A stretch of 13,648 bases of DNA from JBBRQP01 sp038226175 (GCA_038226175.1 JBBRQP010000075.1:1-13648), one strand, 5' to 3'. Shown: positions 1 to 7,065, numbered from the stretch's first letter. Program-made: numbers and translations. The notes: generated from the sequence alone by a model not told the origin.

Positions 1-117
1 ACGATTGAAGAAGTGGAAGAGCGATTAGAGCAACGATGTCGTAGTTTATCAAAGCAGACCGAGTTGCTCAAGAGATACTTGTTCTACCACTGGTGGCCCA
101 GAACAAAAACCTGCTAA
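1..117 (+). CDS. Transposase, C-terminal fragment (IS630 family, probable)
   Basis: Reading frame 1 is open from the window edge to a TAA at 115-117 and gives 38 residues. It is rich in charged helix residues (TIEEVEERLEQRCR at the start) and ends with YHWWP followed by a short basic tail. An arginine-cysteine pair, a leucine-rich helix and a terminal HWWP are what I know from the C-termini of cyanobacterial IS630/Tc1-like DDE transposases, which cut and paste the element at TA sites. The catalytic DDE residues lie upstream, outside the window, so activity cannot be judged. The same fragment occurs on the minus strand at the right end. The family call rests on this short tail only. Confidence 0.6.
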   Translation, partial: TIEEVEERLEQRCRSLSKQTELLKRYLFYHWWPRTKTC

Positions 118-138
118 TCAAACGGAAAGAGTATTAGA
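1..138 (+). mobile_element. Terminal part of an insertion sequence, IS630-like (left copy)
   Basis: These 138 bases recur as a perfect reverse complement at 13509-13646, with identity ending abruptly at base 138 (left continues GC, right copy continues TG). The stretch holds the 3' end of a transposase gene plus about 20 bp of IS end. IS630-family elements insert at TA and duplicate it. A TA lies at 135-136, which would make the IS end near 134 and the two following shared bases chance. The other end of the element is outside the window, so the terminal inverted repeats cannot be checked. Confidence 0.7.
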
Positions 139-369
139 GCATTAACAAAATTGAGAAAACCTTACTCTTTCTGGTACATTTTTAATCTATTTCAGCTCTC
201 GCAGACAGGATTTAATTATGTCTCCAACTATATTTCACCTAGCAAGAACTCTTATATCTGCTCTCAGCTATACGCTGATGCTTACAGTCCAATTACAGGA
301 AAAACATTGCAAAACTATAAGTCAGGTGAAGTCACTCCAGCCCTTTTTAAGTTCTACGGAGCAGCTTAA
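139..369 (+). pseudogene. Truncated reading frame cut by the IS (C-terminal remnant)
   Basis: The frame is open from 118 (just after the transposase stop, in the same frame) to a TAA at 367-369. The part outside the IS encodes about 76 residues. Only a TTG at 151 could start it, with no ribosome binding site. The last 35 residues (around SQLYADAYSPITGKT, then GEVTPALFKFYGAA) read like real protein, and the stop lies 8 bp from the convergent end of the neighbouring VOC gene, a spacing typical of real gene ends. I infer the 3' end of a gene interrupted by the insertion. I do not recognise the family. It could also be a chance open frame; an overlapping ATG frame at 218-400 looks less protein-like. 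Confidence 0.3.
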
Positions 370-377
370 AGATGTTC

Positions 378-752
378 CTACTTTTTGGTTGAAGATTTGA
401 ATTGGGGTTGATAAAAAATTATGCGATTGCCAACAGGATCATAGGCGTAGCATTCTTGACCGTGGGCTTCTTCAATAATGGGTTCAGCTGCTATGCCGAG
501 CCTTTGCAGACGTTCACGCACAACCGCCAAATCCGTTACTTCTAGACACAGACTCATCGCGCCTTGACCTTGAAAGACCTGCCTTTCGGTCATGCGAGGT
601 CTAAAAATCGCTAGGCGCAAATTAGACAGATGAAACTCAGCATAGCTATTAGGTCGATAAAGTTGTGGTTTGAGGTCTAATAAAGAAGTGTAAAACCTAA
701 CTAATGGCTCAACTTCAACTACTGCCAAAGCCACAAATCCACCACTAATCAC
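378..752 (-). CDS. VOC superfamily (glyoxalase/dioxygenase fold) protein
   Basis: 124 residues, a single-domain VOC protein of usual length. The pattern is a first beta strand (FVALAVVEVEPLVRFY, residues 6-21), a helix, a strand pair, then a second beta-alpha-beta-beta half (MSLCLEVTDL, residues 66-75) ending in DPVGNRIIFYQP at 105-116. VOC proteins form dimers binding a metal and a small substrate or antibiotic. Here the usual histidine at the start of the first strand is absent and the usual Glu in the closing strand (normally DPxGNxIE) is replaced by a hydrophobic residue. Metal catalysis is therefore doubtful and a binding or resistance role is possible. It starts with GTG overlapping the TGA of the upstream CCB-like gene by 4 bp, which implies translational coupling. 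Substrate unknown. Confidence 0.8.
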   Translation of the reverse strand: MISGGFVALAVVEVEPLVRFYTSLLDLKPQLYRPNSYAEFHLSNLRLAIFRPRMTERQVFQGQGAMSLCLEVTDLAVVRERLQRLGIAAEPIIEEAHGQECYAYDPVGNRIIFYQPQFKSSTKK

Positions 753-1357
753 GACAATCTCTGGGTTAGTCGTTGGCTAAGTGCCTCAATCCACTGTAAA
801 TCCTGGGGATTGTAGCTACGGCTCTGATTAGCACCTAGTACCAATACGCCTTGATTACCCAAGGGTTGACAGACAATAGCTTGCATTGCTTCGGGTAAAT
901 AAACAAACTCAACCCGTCCGGGGAAAAGCCTGAGTGTCACCAGATAAACTGGCTTTTGGGTTTTGAGTACACGTTCTACAATCGGCCCTAGCTGAAAATC
1001 GCCAGCACCGAGATAACCCATGCGCAGTAGCGTCTCACCGCCAGACCAGACCACCACACTGACCGTTGCTGTTTGGGCAATTAGGGTTTGACCTAGCCAG
1101 CGTAGCTCGGCCTCTAGATCAGCATTAGTGGTGGTGACATTAATGCCCAGAGGTGCATCAATTTCGACAGTCTCTGGGGTGCGCGGTTGAGCTTGTCCAG
1201 CGAGAATTGCAACCAAAACCAAAACTGCTCCCATCAATAATCCTAGGGCATCAGAGCGGGTCTGTTCGGGACTAGGATTAGCACTCAGTAGGCGATTGAG
1301 CACCAACAAACCACTGGCAAGCAAACCAACAATCAGGGGCAAGACTCTGAGAATCAT
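749..1357 (-). CDS. Cofactor assembly of complex C, subunit B-like protein (CCB2/CCB4 family)
   Basis: 202 residues. Two hydrophobic segments at the N-terminus (about 4-24 and 38-56) are separated by a loop with an RSDALG motif. A soluble C-terminal domain (about 80-202) contains KTQKPVYLV, PGRVEF, YLPE, a CQPLG-NQGVLVLGAN segment and a terminal helix. This is the layout of the CCB2/CCB4 family, which in chloroplasts and cyanobacteria acts at the thylakoid or cytoplasmic membrane in covalent attachment of heme ci to cytochrome b6 of the b6f complex. Many cyanobacterial homologues have only this annotation and no direct assay. It starts at ATG 1357 without a clear Shine-Dalgarno sequence and overlaps the VOC gene downstream. 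It is a good marker that the host is an oxygenic phototroph. Confidence 0.8.
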   Translation of the reverse strand: MILRVLPLIVGLLASGLLVLNRLLSANPSPEQTRSDALGLLMGAVLVLVAILAGQAQPRTPETVEIDAPLGINVTTTNADLEAELRWLGQTLIAQTATVSVVVWSGGETLLRMGYLGAGDFQLGPIVERVLKTQKPVYLVTLRLFPGRVEFVYLPEAMQAIVCQPLGNQGVLVLGANQSRSYNPQDLQWIEALSQRLTQRLS

Positions 1358-1395
1358 AATTCACTGACGCGCAATATTTTTGTTATGTAATACTA

Positions 1396-1420
1396 CAGAG
1401 ACGCAAGATCCGCGCCTCTG
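1396..1420 (-). terminator. Hairpin downstream of rplK
   Basis: A 9-bp stem with one G-U pair and a 7-nt loop lies 19 bp beyond the rplK stop. On the minus strand it reads CAGAGGCGC, loop, GCGTCTCTG. No uninterrupted U tract follows, so it may attenuate or stabilise the rplK 3' end rather than terminate strictly. The CCB-like gene begins 38 bp further on. Confidence 0.4.
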
Positions 1421-1439
1421 TGCTGTGTACACCCAACAC

Positions 1440-1865
1440 TTAGTCGGTGATGGTGATGCCCATGTTACGCGCGGTGCCAGCAATAATATTCATCGCTGCT
1501 TCCACATCGTTAGCATTGAGGTCAACCATCTTGGTGATGGCGATTTCGCGTAGTTGAACTTGGTTGATGTTTCCAACTTTGGTGGTGCTAGGTTTGTCGG
1601 AGCCGCGTTCAACACCAGCAGCCTTGCACAACAACACGGAGGCGGGCGGAGTTTTGAGCGCAATCGTAAAACTGCGGTCGTCAAAAATGGTAATTTCGAC
1701 CGGAATTACCATGCCCACTTGATCAGCGGTCTTGGCGTTATATTCCTTACAAAACATCATGATATTGACCCCATGCTGGCCTAGGGCAGGACCGACAGGA
1801 GGCGCCGGGTTGGCCTTCCCAGCATTGAGGGCGAGTTTGACCTTAGCCGTTATCTTGCGTGCCAT
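1440..1865 (-). CDS. rplK: 50S ribosomal protein L11
   Basis: 141 residues, the standard length. The N-terminal domain has the diagnostic PAPPVGPALGQHGVNI (about 21-36) and FCKEYNAKT; the C-terminal rRNA-binding domain has RSFTIALKTPPASVLL, LREIA, DLNANDVEAAMNIIAGTARNMGI. L11 binds 23S rRNA in the GTPase-associated centre and is needed for factor-dependent GTP hydrolysis. The start ATG at 1865 has an AGGA 6 nt upstream (1872-1875), which fits. In most bacteria, cyanobacteria included, rplK sits directly before rplA in a secE-nusG-rplK-rplA-rplJ-rplL cluster. Here the downstream neighbour is the CCB-like gene and the upstream one is an ABC-2 permease, so the gene is displaced or duplicated. 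Confidence 0.98.
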   Translation of the reverse strand: MARKITAKVKLALNAGKANPAPPVGPALGQHGVNIMMFCKEYNAKTADQVGMVIPVEITIFDDRSFTIALKTPPASVLLCKAAGVERGSDKPSTTKVGNINQVQLREIAITKMVDLNANDVEAAMNIIAGTARNMGITITD

Positions 1866-1871
1866 GAGTTT

Positions 1872-1901
1872 TCCTAAATGCTTTGCCGACCTATGATTTT
1901 A
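1872..1901 (-). promoter_or_regulatory. Possible rplK promoter -10 and ribosome binding site
   Basis: On the minus strand a TAAAAT hexamer (1896-1901) preceded by TGC (a TG extension-like context) lies about 30 nt upstream of the rplK ATG. The AGGA ribosome binding site is at 1872-1875. Candidate -35 boxes are weak: TTAGCG is 19 bp upstream. The 103 bp between rplK and the permease gene leaves room for an independent promoter, which fits rplK being outside its usual operon. Confidence 0.3.
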
Positions 1902-1968
1902 GCATTTATTAGTGGATATCCGCTAAATTTTTACAGCTGACAATTGGAGTCCACCTACAACCCTAACC

Positions 1969-2853
1969 CTAGCGCAGGGCTTTTTTGAGCAAGCTCCCCA
2001 CCAAAAATACGGCGACTGCATCAAAAATCACCAAGGCCAAGAGTGCAGTTTGGATAGTCAACGTTCCCCAAGGCGCCGCAAGAATCGGGCTAGTCAAAGA
2101 CCAATCGCTACTAACATAAAGATGACGTACCGGCTCAATTGCCCAAGTCAAGGGATTGAGCGTTGCGACCCATTGCAACCAGCTAGGCATAAAAGCTAAG
2201 GGAGCCAGAGCTGTACTCGCAAACAGTAAGGGTAAATTGAGCACCAGCAAGATACCCAAAATCTCGATGTGACCCGGTACCAAAAAGGCCAAACCAATAC
2301 TCAGAGCCGTAAATCCTAGTACCAATAGCATCACAACTACAGCCACCAGCAATAATCCCGCCGGCCCACCAATAAAATGAGCCCCCATTAACGAACACGC
2401 CAGCATCACAATACCCGTTTGTACTAAGCTCTGCAGCACAATATAAATTGCCGATGAAAATACAATCGATAGACGTGACACTAGTGGCGCCACCAAAATA
2501 CGGTTTAAGAATCCAAACTCACGGTCAAAAACTATCGGTAAACCTGAATTGAGTGCGGCGCCAAAAGCGGTAAAAATGACTACACCAGCCGCGAGAAACT
2601 GGGTGTAATTTTCTCCAGAACCAAAAACCCCGGTGGGGGCGTTGCGAAAGGCTTGACCAAAAAGTAATAAAAACATCAAGGGTTGGGCAATGCCCAGTAC
2701 CAAAGAGGTCGGTCGTCGTTTTAATTGAATAAATAAACGTCGGGTCAAGGCCAAGGTTTCTTGCCAAAACTCGACTGATAGCAAACTGGGTTCTAGAGAC
2801 ATCCCAGAACGTTCTAGAGGATTTAAGGCTTTACTCATGACCTGTTTCACCAT
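1969..2853 (-). CDS. ABC-2 type transporter permease (DrrB-like)
   Basis: 294 residues from the chosen start. A cytoplasmic N-terminus with a basic amphipathic stretch (LTRRLFIQLKRRPTSLVLG) is followed by six hydrophobic segments. An NPLTWAIEPVRHLY motif lies before the last periplasmic loop and final helix, as in the ABC-2 permease family (DrrB, NodJ). Such permeases pair with a separate ATPase to export lipids, polysaccharides or drugs across the inner membrane. No ATPase gene adjoins it, so the partner must be encoded elsewhere. The start was chosen at ATG 2853 because AGGAGG (2861-2866) is 7 nt upstream; the ATG at 2859 would leave only 1 nt. Substrate unknown. Confidence 0.85.
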   Translation of the reverse strand: MVKQVMSKALNPLERSGMSLEPSLLSVEFWQETLALTRRLFIQLKRRPTSLVLGIAQPLMFLLLFGQAFRNAPTGVFGSGENYTQFLAAGVVIFTAFGAALNSGLPIVFDREFGFLNRILVAPLVSRLSIVFSSAIYIVLQSLVQTGIVMLACSLMGAHFIGGPAGLLLVAVVVMLLVLGFTALSIGLAFLVPGHIEILGILLVLNLPLLFASTALAPLAFMPSWLQWVATLNPLTWAIEPVRHLYVSSDWSLTSPILAAPWGTLTIQTALLALVIFDAVAVFLVGSLLKKALR

Positions 2854-2860
2854 TGTCATA

Positions 2861-2887
2861 CCTCCTCTATTGTGCCTGATTCAGGCA
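2861..2887 (-). promoter_or_regulatory. Strong ribosome binding site and 15-bp palindrome before the ABC permease
   Basis: AGGAGG at 2861-2866 (minus strand) is the best Shine-Dalgarno sequence in the window and decides the permease start at 2853. Six bases further upstream, 2873-2887 is a perfect palindrome, TGCCTGATTCAGGCA (7-bp arms, 1-bp centre). It lies in the 98-bp divergent gap between the permease and the plus-strand gene at 2952. It could be an operator for a dimeric repressor or an RNA hairpin just ahead of the ribosome binding site. No matching regulator gene is in the window. Confidence 0.4.
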
Positions 2888-2951
2888 AGACGTCTAGTGC
2901 GAGGCGCAAGCAGCACGATAGACTGAAGGCATACCACCCGTTCGCCCCTTG

Positions 2952-4532
2952 ATGGTATTAACAGCTTTACAGACCCAAGTGATCCAACGGCTACCGCGCA
3001 CAACCCACGTGTGGCAGGGAGATTTGCGCACTTTAGATAAATTTATGCCGCGCCGTCCTGGTGAAGAAGGTCTCAAGGGAGTTTTTTGGATTGATGAGAC
3101 GACAGCGGTACCCCGAGCGATCCATCCGTGTGTTGTCATTGATGAGCATCAGAAGCCTGATTTACTGCTTGATGGCTTAATCGAAGCGTTGTTACATCCT
3201 TTACAAGGGGCACCCGGTCGTCCTCGACAACTTATTGTCTGTCGGCGCGAGTATCAGCTTTATTTGCGCGGCGTCTTGCAAACCCTGGATATTCCGGTAG
3301 AGTATCGTCCACAGTTGGGTCTATTAGATGAGATTTTAGTTTTTTTGGGTGGACAAGTACCACCGCTTTTTGCCCTAGATGCCCCTCCCAATGACCTACC
3401 CCTAGAAGAATTATTATCAAATCAAGAAGCAGCAGGTCTGACAGACCTTTATCAACAAGCTGTCAGCCTCTGGCGACGTGCGCCTTGGGATTATTTAACC
3501 GATTATCCGCCCTTGGCCTTGACCCTCAATGCTTGGGGTATCGAGACGCTTTACGTGTGTATTTTGGGCGCGGGGGGCATGACCTATGGTGTAGCATTTT
3601 ATCAACGGCGTGCAGATGTTGACTATCTAGTTTCTCAAAACCGCGAGGATGAGGATGATCCATTTATTTGTGATGCCTTTTATGTACATTTTTTGAGTGA
3701 GGATGAGACCCCAGAGTCGTTACTAGATGATTTTGATACCTATGGCTGGGCTAAACCCAATAAAAATACTTATACAGATATTGGCAGATTAGTTAAGGAT
3801 CAGGGCTTGCGGGTATTGGGTAAAACTGAGGTCTTGATTGTGCAAACAGCTCTCAACGCGCTCAATCAATTTTTTAGTAAACAGGGACGCCGCTTACGCG
3901 AAGAAGGAGACCAAACGATCTGTGCAGTTTGTAGTGTAAGTCATCCTCAAGACCTCACCAAGCTCACAGTTACCATCGAATATACGCCCCCGGAGCCTGA
4001 ACGTCTGAGCTGGATCGGGCCGGTGCGTGATGATCTGTTTTTGGTCGGTATGACGGTGTTGTGTACGGTGTTACCTTGGCCTTTAGTAGAACTTTTTGAG
4101 ATGACAGGCACGGTGATTAGTCCCTCAGCGCGTCCAATTCAGATGGGTACGATGGGTCTTCCGGTGGTAATGCTCACGCTCAAAGCCCGCGCAGCTAAGC
4201 AAATTTGTCAGCGATTATTTGAAGAGGGTTTTTTGGGACTAATGTTTGAGGCTCAGGCCGTTGATGAGGTGATGATCGAAAATATCTTAGTGACCACACG
4301 GGGCGGCGGCGTTTATCAGGTTTGTGCCATTGCTGCCGATGATGTGGATTATCCTTTACAGTTGCGCCAGTTTCAACAAGCCCAGGCTTTGTGTCATGGC
4401 GGTCACGCTCTGATTGTGATCAAGGAGCGCAAAGGTAAGAATCTGGCTCCTCAGGATGTGATCGGCATGTTTCAGGCTAATCGCATTCCCCAAGTTGATT
4501 TTCGTTCGCGTCAAGCTCAGTCCCCGGAGTAA
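2952..4532 (+). CDS. Large uncharacterised cytoplasmic protein (DUF6930/DUF7309-like)
   Basis: 526 residues from ATG 2952; a TTG one codon earlier is less likely, and no clear ribosome binding site is visible for either. There is no signal peptide or membrane segment. Three parts are visible. Residues 1-130 are an alpha/beta region with CVVIDEHQKPDLLLDGLIEAL, then RPRQLIVCRREYQLYLRGVL. Residues about 165-290 begin LYQQAVSLWRRAPWDYL and contain an ILGAGGMTYGVAFYQ strand pair and an acidic loop (NREDEDDPF). Residues about 310-526 end in FQANRIPQVDF. The LWRRAPW block followed by a GxGGxxxGxxxY pattern is what I associate with DUF6930/DUF7309 proteins of cyanobacteria; the assignment is from memory. 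Function unknown. It ends 10 bp before gcvT, probably in the same transcript. Confidence 0.7.
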   Translation: MVLTALQTQVIQRLPRTTHVWQGDLRTLDKFMPRRPGEEGLKGVFWIDETTAVPRAIHPCVVIDEHQKPDLLLDGLIEALLHPLQGAPGRPRQLIVCRREYQLYLRGVLQTLDIPVEYRPQLGLLDEILVFLGGQVPPLFALDAPPNDLPLEELLSNQEAAGLTDLYQQAVSLWRRAPWDYLTDYPPLALTLNAWGIETLYVCILGAGGMTYGVAFYQRRADVDYLVSQNREDEDDPFICDAFYVHFLSEDETPESLLDDFDTYGWAKPNKNTYTDIGRLVKDQGLRVLGKTEVLIVQTALNALNQFFSKQGRRLREEGDQTICAVCSVSHPQDLTKLTVTIEYTPPEPERLSWIGPVRDDLFLVGMTVLCTVLPWPLVELFEMTGTVISPSARPIQMGTMGLPVVMLTLKARAAKQICQRLFEEGFLGLMFEAQAVDEVMIENILVTTRGGGVYQVCAIAADDVDYPLQLRQFQQAQALCHGGHALIVIKERKGKNLAPQDVIGMFQANRIPQVDFRSRQAQSPE

Positions 4533-4542
4533 CCTTGTTGAC

Positions 4543-5604
4543 ATGATTCAAACTACGCCTTTGGCTGCTTATTATCCCCCCGCCCGCTTGGTCGAGTTTG
4601 CTAACTGGCAGCTACCAGTTTTTTATGAAGGGGTACTCAAAGAACATCAGGCGGTACGCCAAGCAGTCGGTCTCTTTGATATTGCGCATATGGGTAAGTT
4701 TCGTCTGCAAGCCCCGATCGCGGAGGTAGAACGGCTGGTGCCTTCGCGTCTGGCTCACCTCAAGGCTGGACAGGCGCAGTACACCTTGCTACTCAATGAA
4801 GAGGGTGGCATTTTAGATGATGTGATTTTTTATTATCGGGGTGCTGATTCGTGGCGGGTGATTGTCAATGCAGCCACACGCGCAGCTGACTTTACCTGGC
4901 TCCATAGTCACCTTGAATCCGGCTTATTGGTGGATGAATCGGCGACCAAAACCTTGCTTGCACTCCAAGGCCCACAGGCGGCTAGTACCCTACAAGAACT
5001 CTGTGACCAAGACCTAAGCACAATCCAGCGCTTTGGACATGCTGAGGTGAGGCTACAAAATGCCCCGGCTTGGGTGGCGCGGACGGGCTATACCGGTGAG
5101 GATGGTTTTGAAATCTTGACCCCCGTAGCTCAAGGGATCGCGCTTTGGCAAGCGTTGTTGCATCTCGGGGTAACGCCTTGTGGCCTGGGTGCGCGCGATA
5201 GTCTACGGCTTGAGGCGGCAATGCATCTCTATGGACAAGATATGGATATCACGACTAATCCTTGGGCGGCTGGGCTGGGTTGGGTGATTGATCTAGAGAA
5301 AGGTGATTTTTTGGGACGTACGGCCTTGGTTGCACTTAAAGAAGTAGGTATCAGCCAAAAATTGGTGGGTCTTGAGATGCAGGAGCGGGGTATTGCCCGT
5401 CATGGTTATGCAATTTTGACGCAAGGTGACATCGTCGGAACTATCACCAGTGGTGGGCCGGCACCAAGTTTGAACCGCAATATTGCCATGGGCTATGTAC
5501 CAACGGTTTTAGCCAAAGTCGGAACTGAACTGCAAGTGCGTATTCGCAACCAAGACCTCACAGCGGTGGTTGTCAAACGGCCTTTTTATCGGCGGGGGAC
5601 ATGA
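4543..5604 (+). CDS. gcvT: Aminomethyltransferase, glycine cleavage system T-protein
   Basis: 353 residues, near the usual 360. It transfers the methylene group from aminomethyl-lipoyl GcvH to tetrahydrofolate, releasing ammonia; in phototrophs this supports photorespiratory glycine breakdown. Visible family blocks: GLFDIAHMGKF (43-53), GGILDDVI with the conserved Asp pair at 92-93, GYTGEDGFE (182-190) contacting folate, GLGARDSLRLEAAMHLYGQD from 214, AGLGWVIDLEKGDFLGR, and the C-terminal barrel ending KRPFYRRGT. These separate it from the related YgfZ iron-sulfur protein. ATG 4543 was preferred over an upstream in-frame TTG because it follows the previous stop and gives the normal N-terminus. 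gcvH and gcvP are not nearby. Its TGA overlaps the next ATG by 4 bp. Confidence 0.95.
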   Translation: MIQTTPLAAYYPPARLVEFANWQLPVFYEGVLKEHQAVRQAVGLFDIAHMGKFRLQAPIAEVERLVPSRLAHLKAGQAQYTLLLNEEGGILDDVIFYYRGADSWRVIVNAATRAADFTWLHSHLESGLLVDESATKTLLALQGPQAASTLQELCDQDLSTIQRFGHAEVRLQNAPAWVARTGYTGEDGFEILTPVAQGIALWQALLHLGVTPCGLGARDSLRLEAAMHLYGQDMDITTNPWAAGLGWVIDLEKGDFLGRTALVALKEVGISQKLVGLEMQERGIARHGYAILTQGDIVGTITSGGPAPSLNRNIAMGYVPTVLAKVGTELQVRIRNQDLTAVVVKRPFYRRGT

Positions 5605-6719
5605 AAAAAACCTCTCGCTGGCTTGTCAATGGTGCTTTGGTTTTGAGCAGTTTGGTCATAGCAGTAGGGTTATTGGAGGGAGGGATACGGCTAGCACATC
5701 CGCTGTTATCCATAAATTTACGGCAGGCGCTCTTTGAGCGAGCAACTGATGAAGACCTGTATCGCTTTGAACCCGGGATTGGCACGATGGCGCAGCCCAA
5801 TTTGAAGCGGGGGGATATCCGCATTAACGATACCGAAAAAATTACTATTCAAACTGATCACAACGGCTTTCGCAATATGCCAAAGGCTGCTAGGGCAAAA
5901 ATAGCTTTTTTGGGGGATTCGTTTGTATGGGGCTTCGGAGTTGAAGCCGCAGAGACTTGGGTTGAGCAGCTAGGGGTCTTAACCCATCAAGCAACAGCAT
6001 CTTATGGCGAAACCGGGTTTTCATCTTGGCAATATGCCCAAGTTTTTGAGCGGTATGTGGCACCCCAAAAACCGCGTTTGGTGATCTGGAGTTTTTTTGC
6101 TAATGACCTGGCTCCTGTAGCCCAGCAAATTGAGAGCCAAAGCAGTTCGCCATTTACGGAAGTGGTGCGCTCACTCAGAGTCTGGTTGGATCAAAATTCT
6201 TTAATCTATCGATTAGTTAAGTTTATTATTCAAGGTGCTTATTTATCTGATCAGCAACCAGTGAGTTATCGCGATCAAAATGTGGATTTAGTCCTTTTTC
6301 CGCTGACCCACAATATTCTTAGCCCGACCCAAGCGGAGTATGCATCTGGTTTACAGGAGTTGAAAGCAGGGTTGCAAACTGTTGAGCAAGGCTGTCAGCT
6401 TCCAGCTTGTCAGTTAGTGGTTATATTGATTCCCACCAAAGAAATGGTTTATCTGCCGCGTGTTCACAAACAATTTACGCCTGAGCAAACGAAACTTGTC
6501 GAGGGTGCTTTTGTAACTTATCAACAGTTAGCAAGTTATCTCAACCAAAGCCAAATTCCCTATCTCGATCTCACGCCTGACTTCCAAAAAGCGGCGGCAC
6601 TGCCGGAGGCACCAGCTTTATATTTTCGTATTGATGGGCATTGGAGTAGTTTGGGTCATCGGGTTGCTGCGCAATCTCTAGCCCAATTTTTGGGTGCAAA
6701 ACAGCTGCTACCGAAGTAA
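5601..6719 (+). CDS. Membrane-anchored SGNH/GDSL hydrolase or acyltransferase
   Basis: 372 residues. A basic N-terminus and one hydrophobic helix (about 8-26) suggest an uncleaved anchor with the catalytic domain outside the cytoplasm. The SGNH blocks are in order: FLGDSFVWGFG with nucleophile Ser107, Gly136 in YGETGF, an FFANDL block with Asn168, and DGHWSSLGH, whose Asp345 and His347 complete the triad. A DxHW followed by GH is also seen in AlgX/AlgJ-type O-acetyltransferases of exopolysaccharide and in cell-surface esterases, so the reaction may be acyl removal or transfer on envelope glycans or lipids. ATGA overlap with gcvT implies coupled translation, although no metabolic link is obvious. 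Substrate not predictable. Confidence 0.8.
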   Translation: MKKTSRWLVNGALVLSSLVIAVGLLEGGIRLAHPLLSINLRQALFERATDEDLYRFEPGIGTMAQPNLKRGDIRINDTEKITIQTDHNGFRNMPKAARAKIAFLGDSFVWGFGVEAAETWVEQLGVLTHQATASYGETGFSSWQYAQVFERYVAPQKPRLVIWSFFANDLAPVAQQIESQSSSPFTEVVRSLRVWLDQNSLIYRLVKFIIQGAYLSDQQPVSYRDQNVDLVLFPLTHNILSPTQAEYASGLQELKAGLQTVEQGCQLPACQLVVILIPTKEMVYLPRVHKQFTPEQTKLVEGAFVTYQQLASYLNQSQIPYLDLTPDFQKAAALPEAPALYFRIDGHWSSLGHRVAAQSLAQFLGAKQLLPK

Positions 6720-6723
6720 TTTA

Positions 6724-6747
6724 AGCACTTTTTTACTGGTAAGTGCT
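6724..6747 (+). terminator. Hairpin after the SGNH gene
   Basis: AGCACTT (6724-6730) pairs perfectly with AAGTGCT (6741-6747) across a 10-nt loop, starting 5 bp after the stop codon. The Ts fall at the end of the left arm and in the loop, and no U tract follows the stem. It is a weak candidate for ending the 2952-6719 transcription unit. Confidence 0.35.
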
Positions 6748-6899
6748 CCAAGAAATAAGTGATATTTGCTACAAATCATCAACTCAATTTAGGAAAACTT
6801 AACAATACTTTGTTAGATTCGCTACATTCAGGTCTGGCATAGGCTTTCAGTAAATCTGACTCATGGGCGGGATCGTATGGCAAAAAAATTTATTGTTTT

Positions 6900-6932
6900 C
6901 TTATCCTGTTCTTAACTTTGAGGGCTTAGGGT
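6900..6932 (+). promoter_or_regulatory. Pho-box-like promoter of the PstS-like gene
   Basis: Two units, CTTATCCT (6900-6907) and CTTAACTT (6911-6918), are 3 bp apart. The published cyanobacterial Pho box is tandem 8-bp units close to (C/T)TTAAC(C)(T/A) with 3-bp spacers, bound by SphR/PhoB under phosphate starvation. The units match the stricter consensus at 7 of 8 positions each. Eight bp after the second unit is TAGGGT (6927-6932), a plausible -10 with no separate -35, as expected of an activator-dependent promoter. A preceding unit at 6889-6896 is poor. The receptor gene has the same layout. Transcription would begin near 6939, leaving a leader of about 180 nt. Confidence 0.45.
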
Positions 6933-6958
6933 GTATTTGGAAGTCAAGTTTAGTCTCG

Positions 6959-7065
6959 CGGTTACCCAGGTTCCTCTGGATAATCCACTCCCACGGCTGG
7001 ATGTCACCTTTTCGATAAGTTCTTCGTTCTTTCGTCCCCCATCTCCTAAATCCACCGGGTAACCG
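6959..7065 (+). other. Possible structured 5' leader of the PstS-like mRNA
   Basis: CGGTTACCC (6959-6967) is the exact reverse complement of GGGTAACCG (7057-7065), extendable outward by a G-U and a C-G pair. The arms enclose 89 nt that contain TGGAT, ATCCA and a second TGGAT, allowing two mutually exclusive small stems. All of it lies downstream of the predicted promoter and ends about 50 nt before the start codon. It matches no riboswitch class I know, and a chance pairing is possible. Confidence 0.3.

Noticed and set aside
1957..1972. Telomere-like CCCTAACCCTAG next to the permease stop
   Set aside because: Only about two short units overlapping a stop codon; chance.
6799..6825. Additional Pho box at CTTAACAA (6799-6806)
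   Set aside because: The positions 11 and 22 bp downstream do not match the unit consensus, so there is no tandem array.
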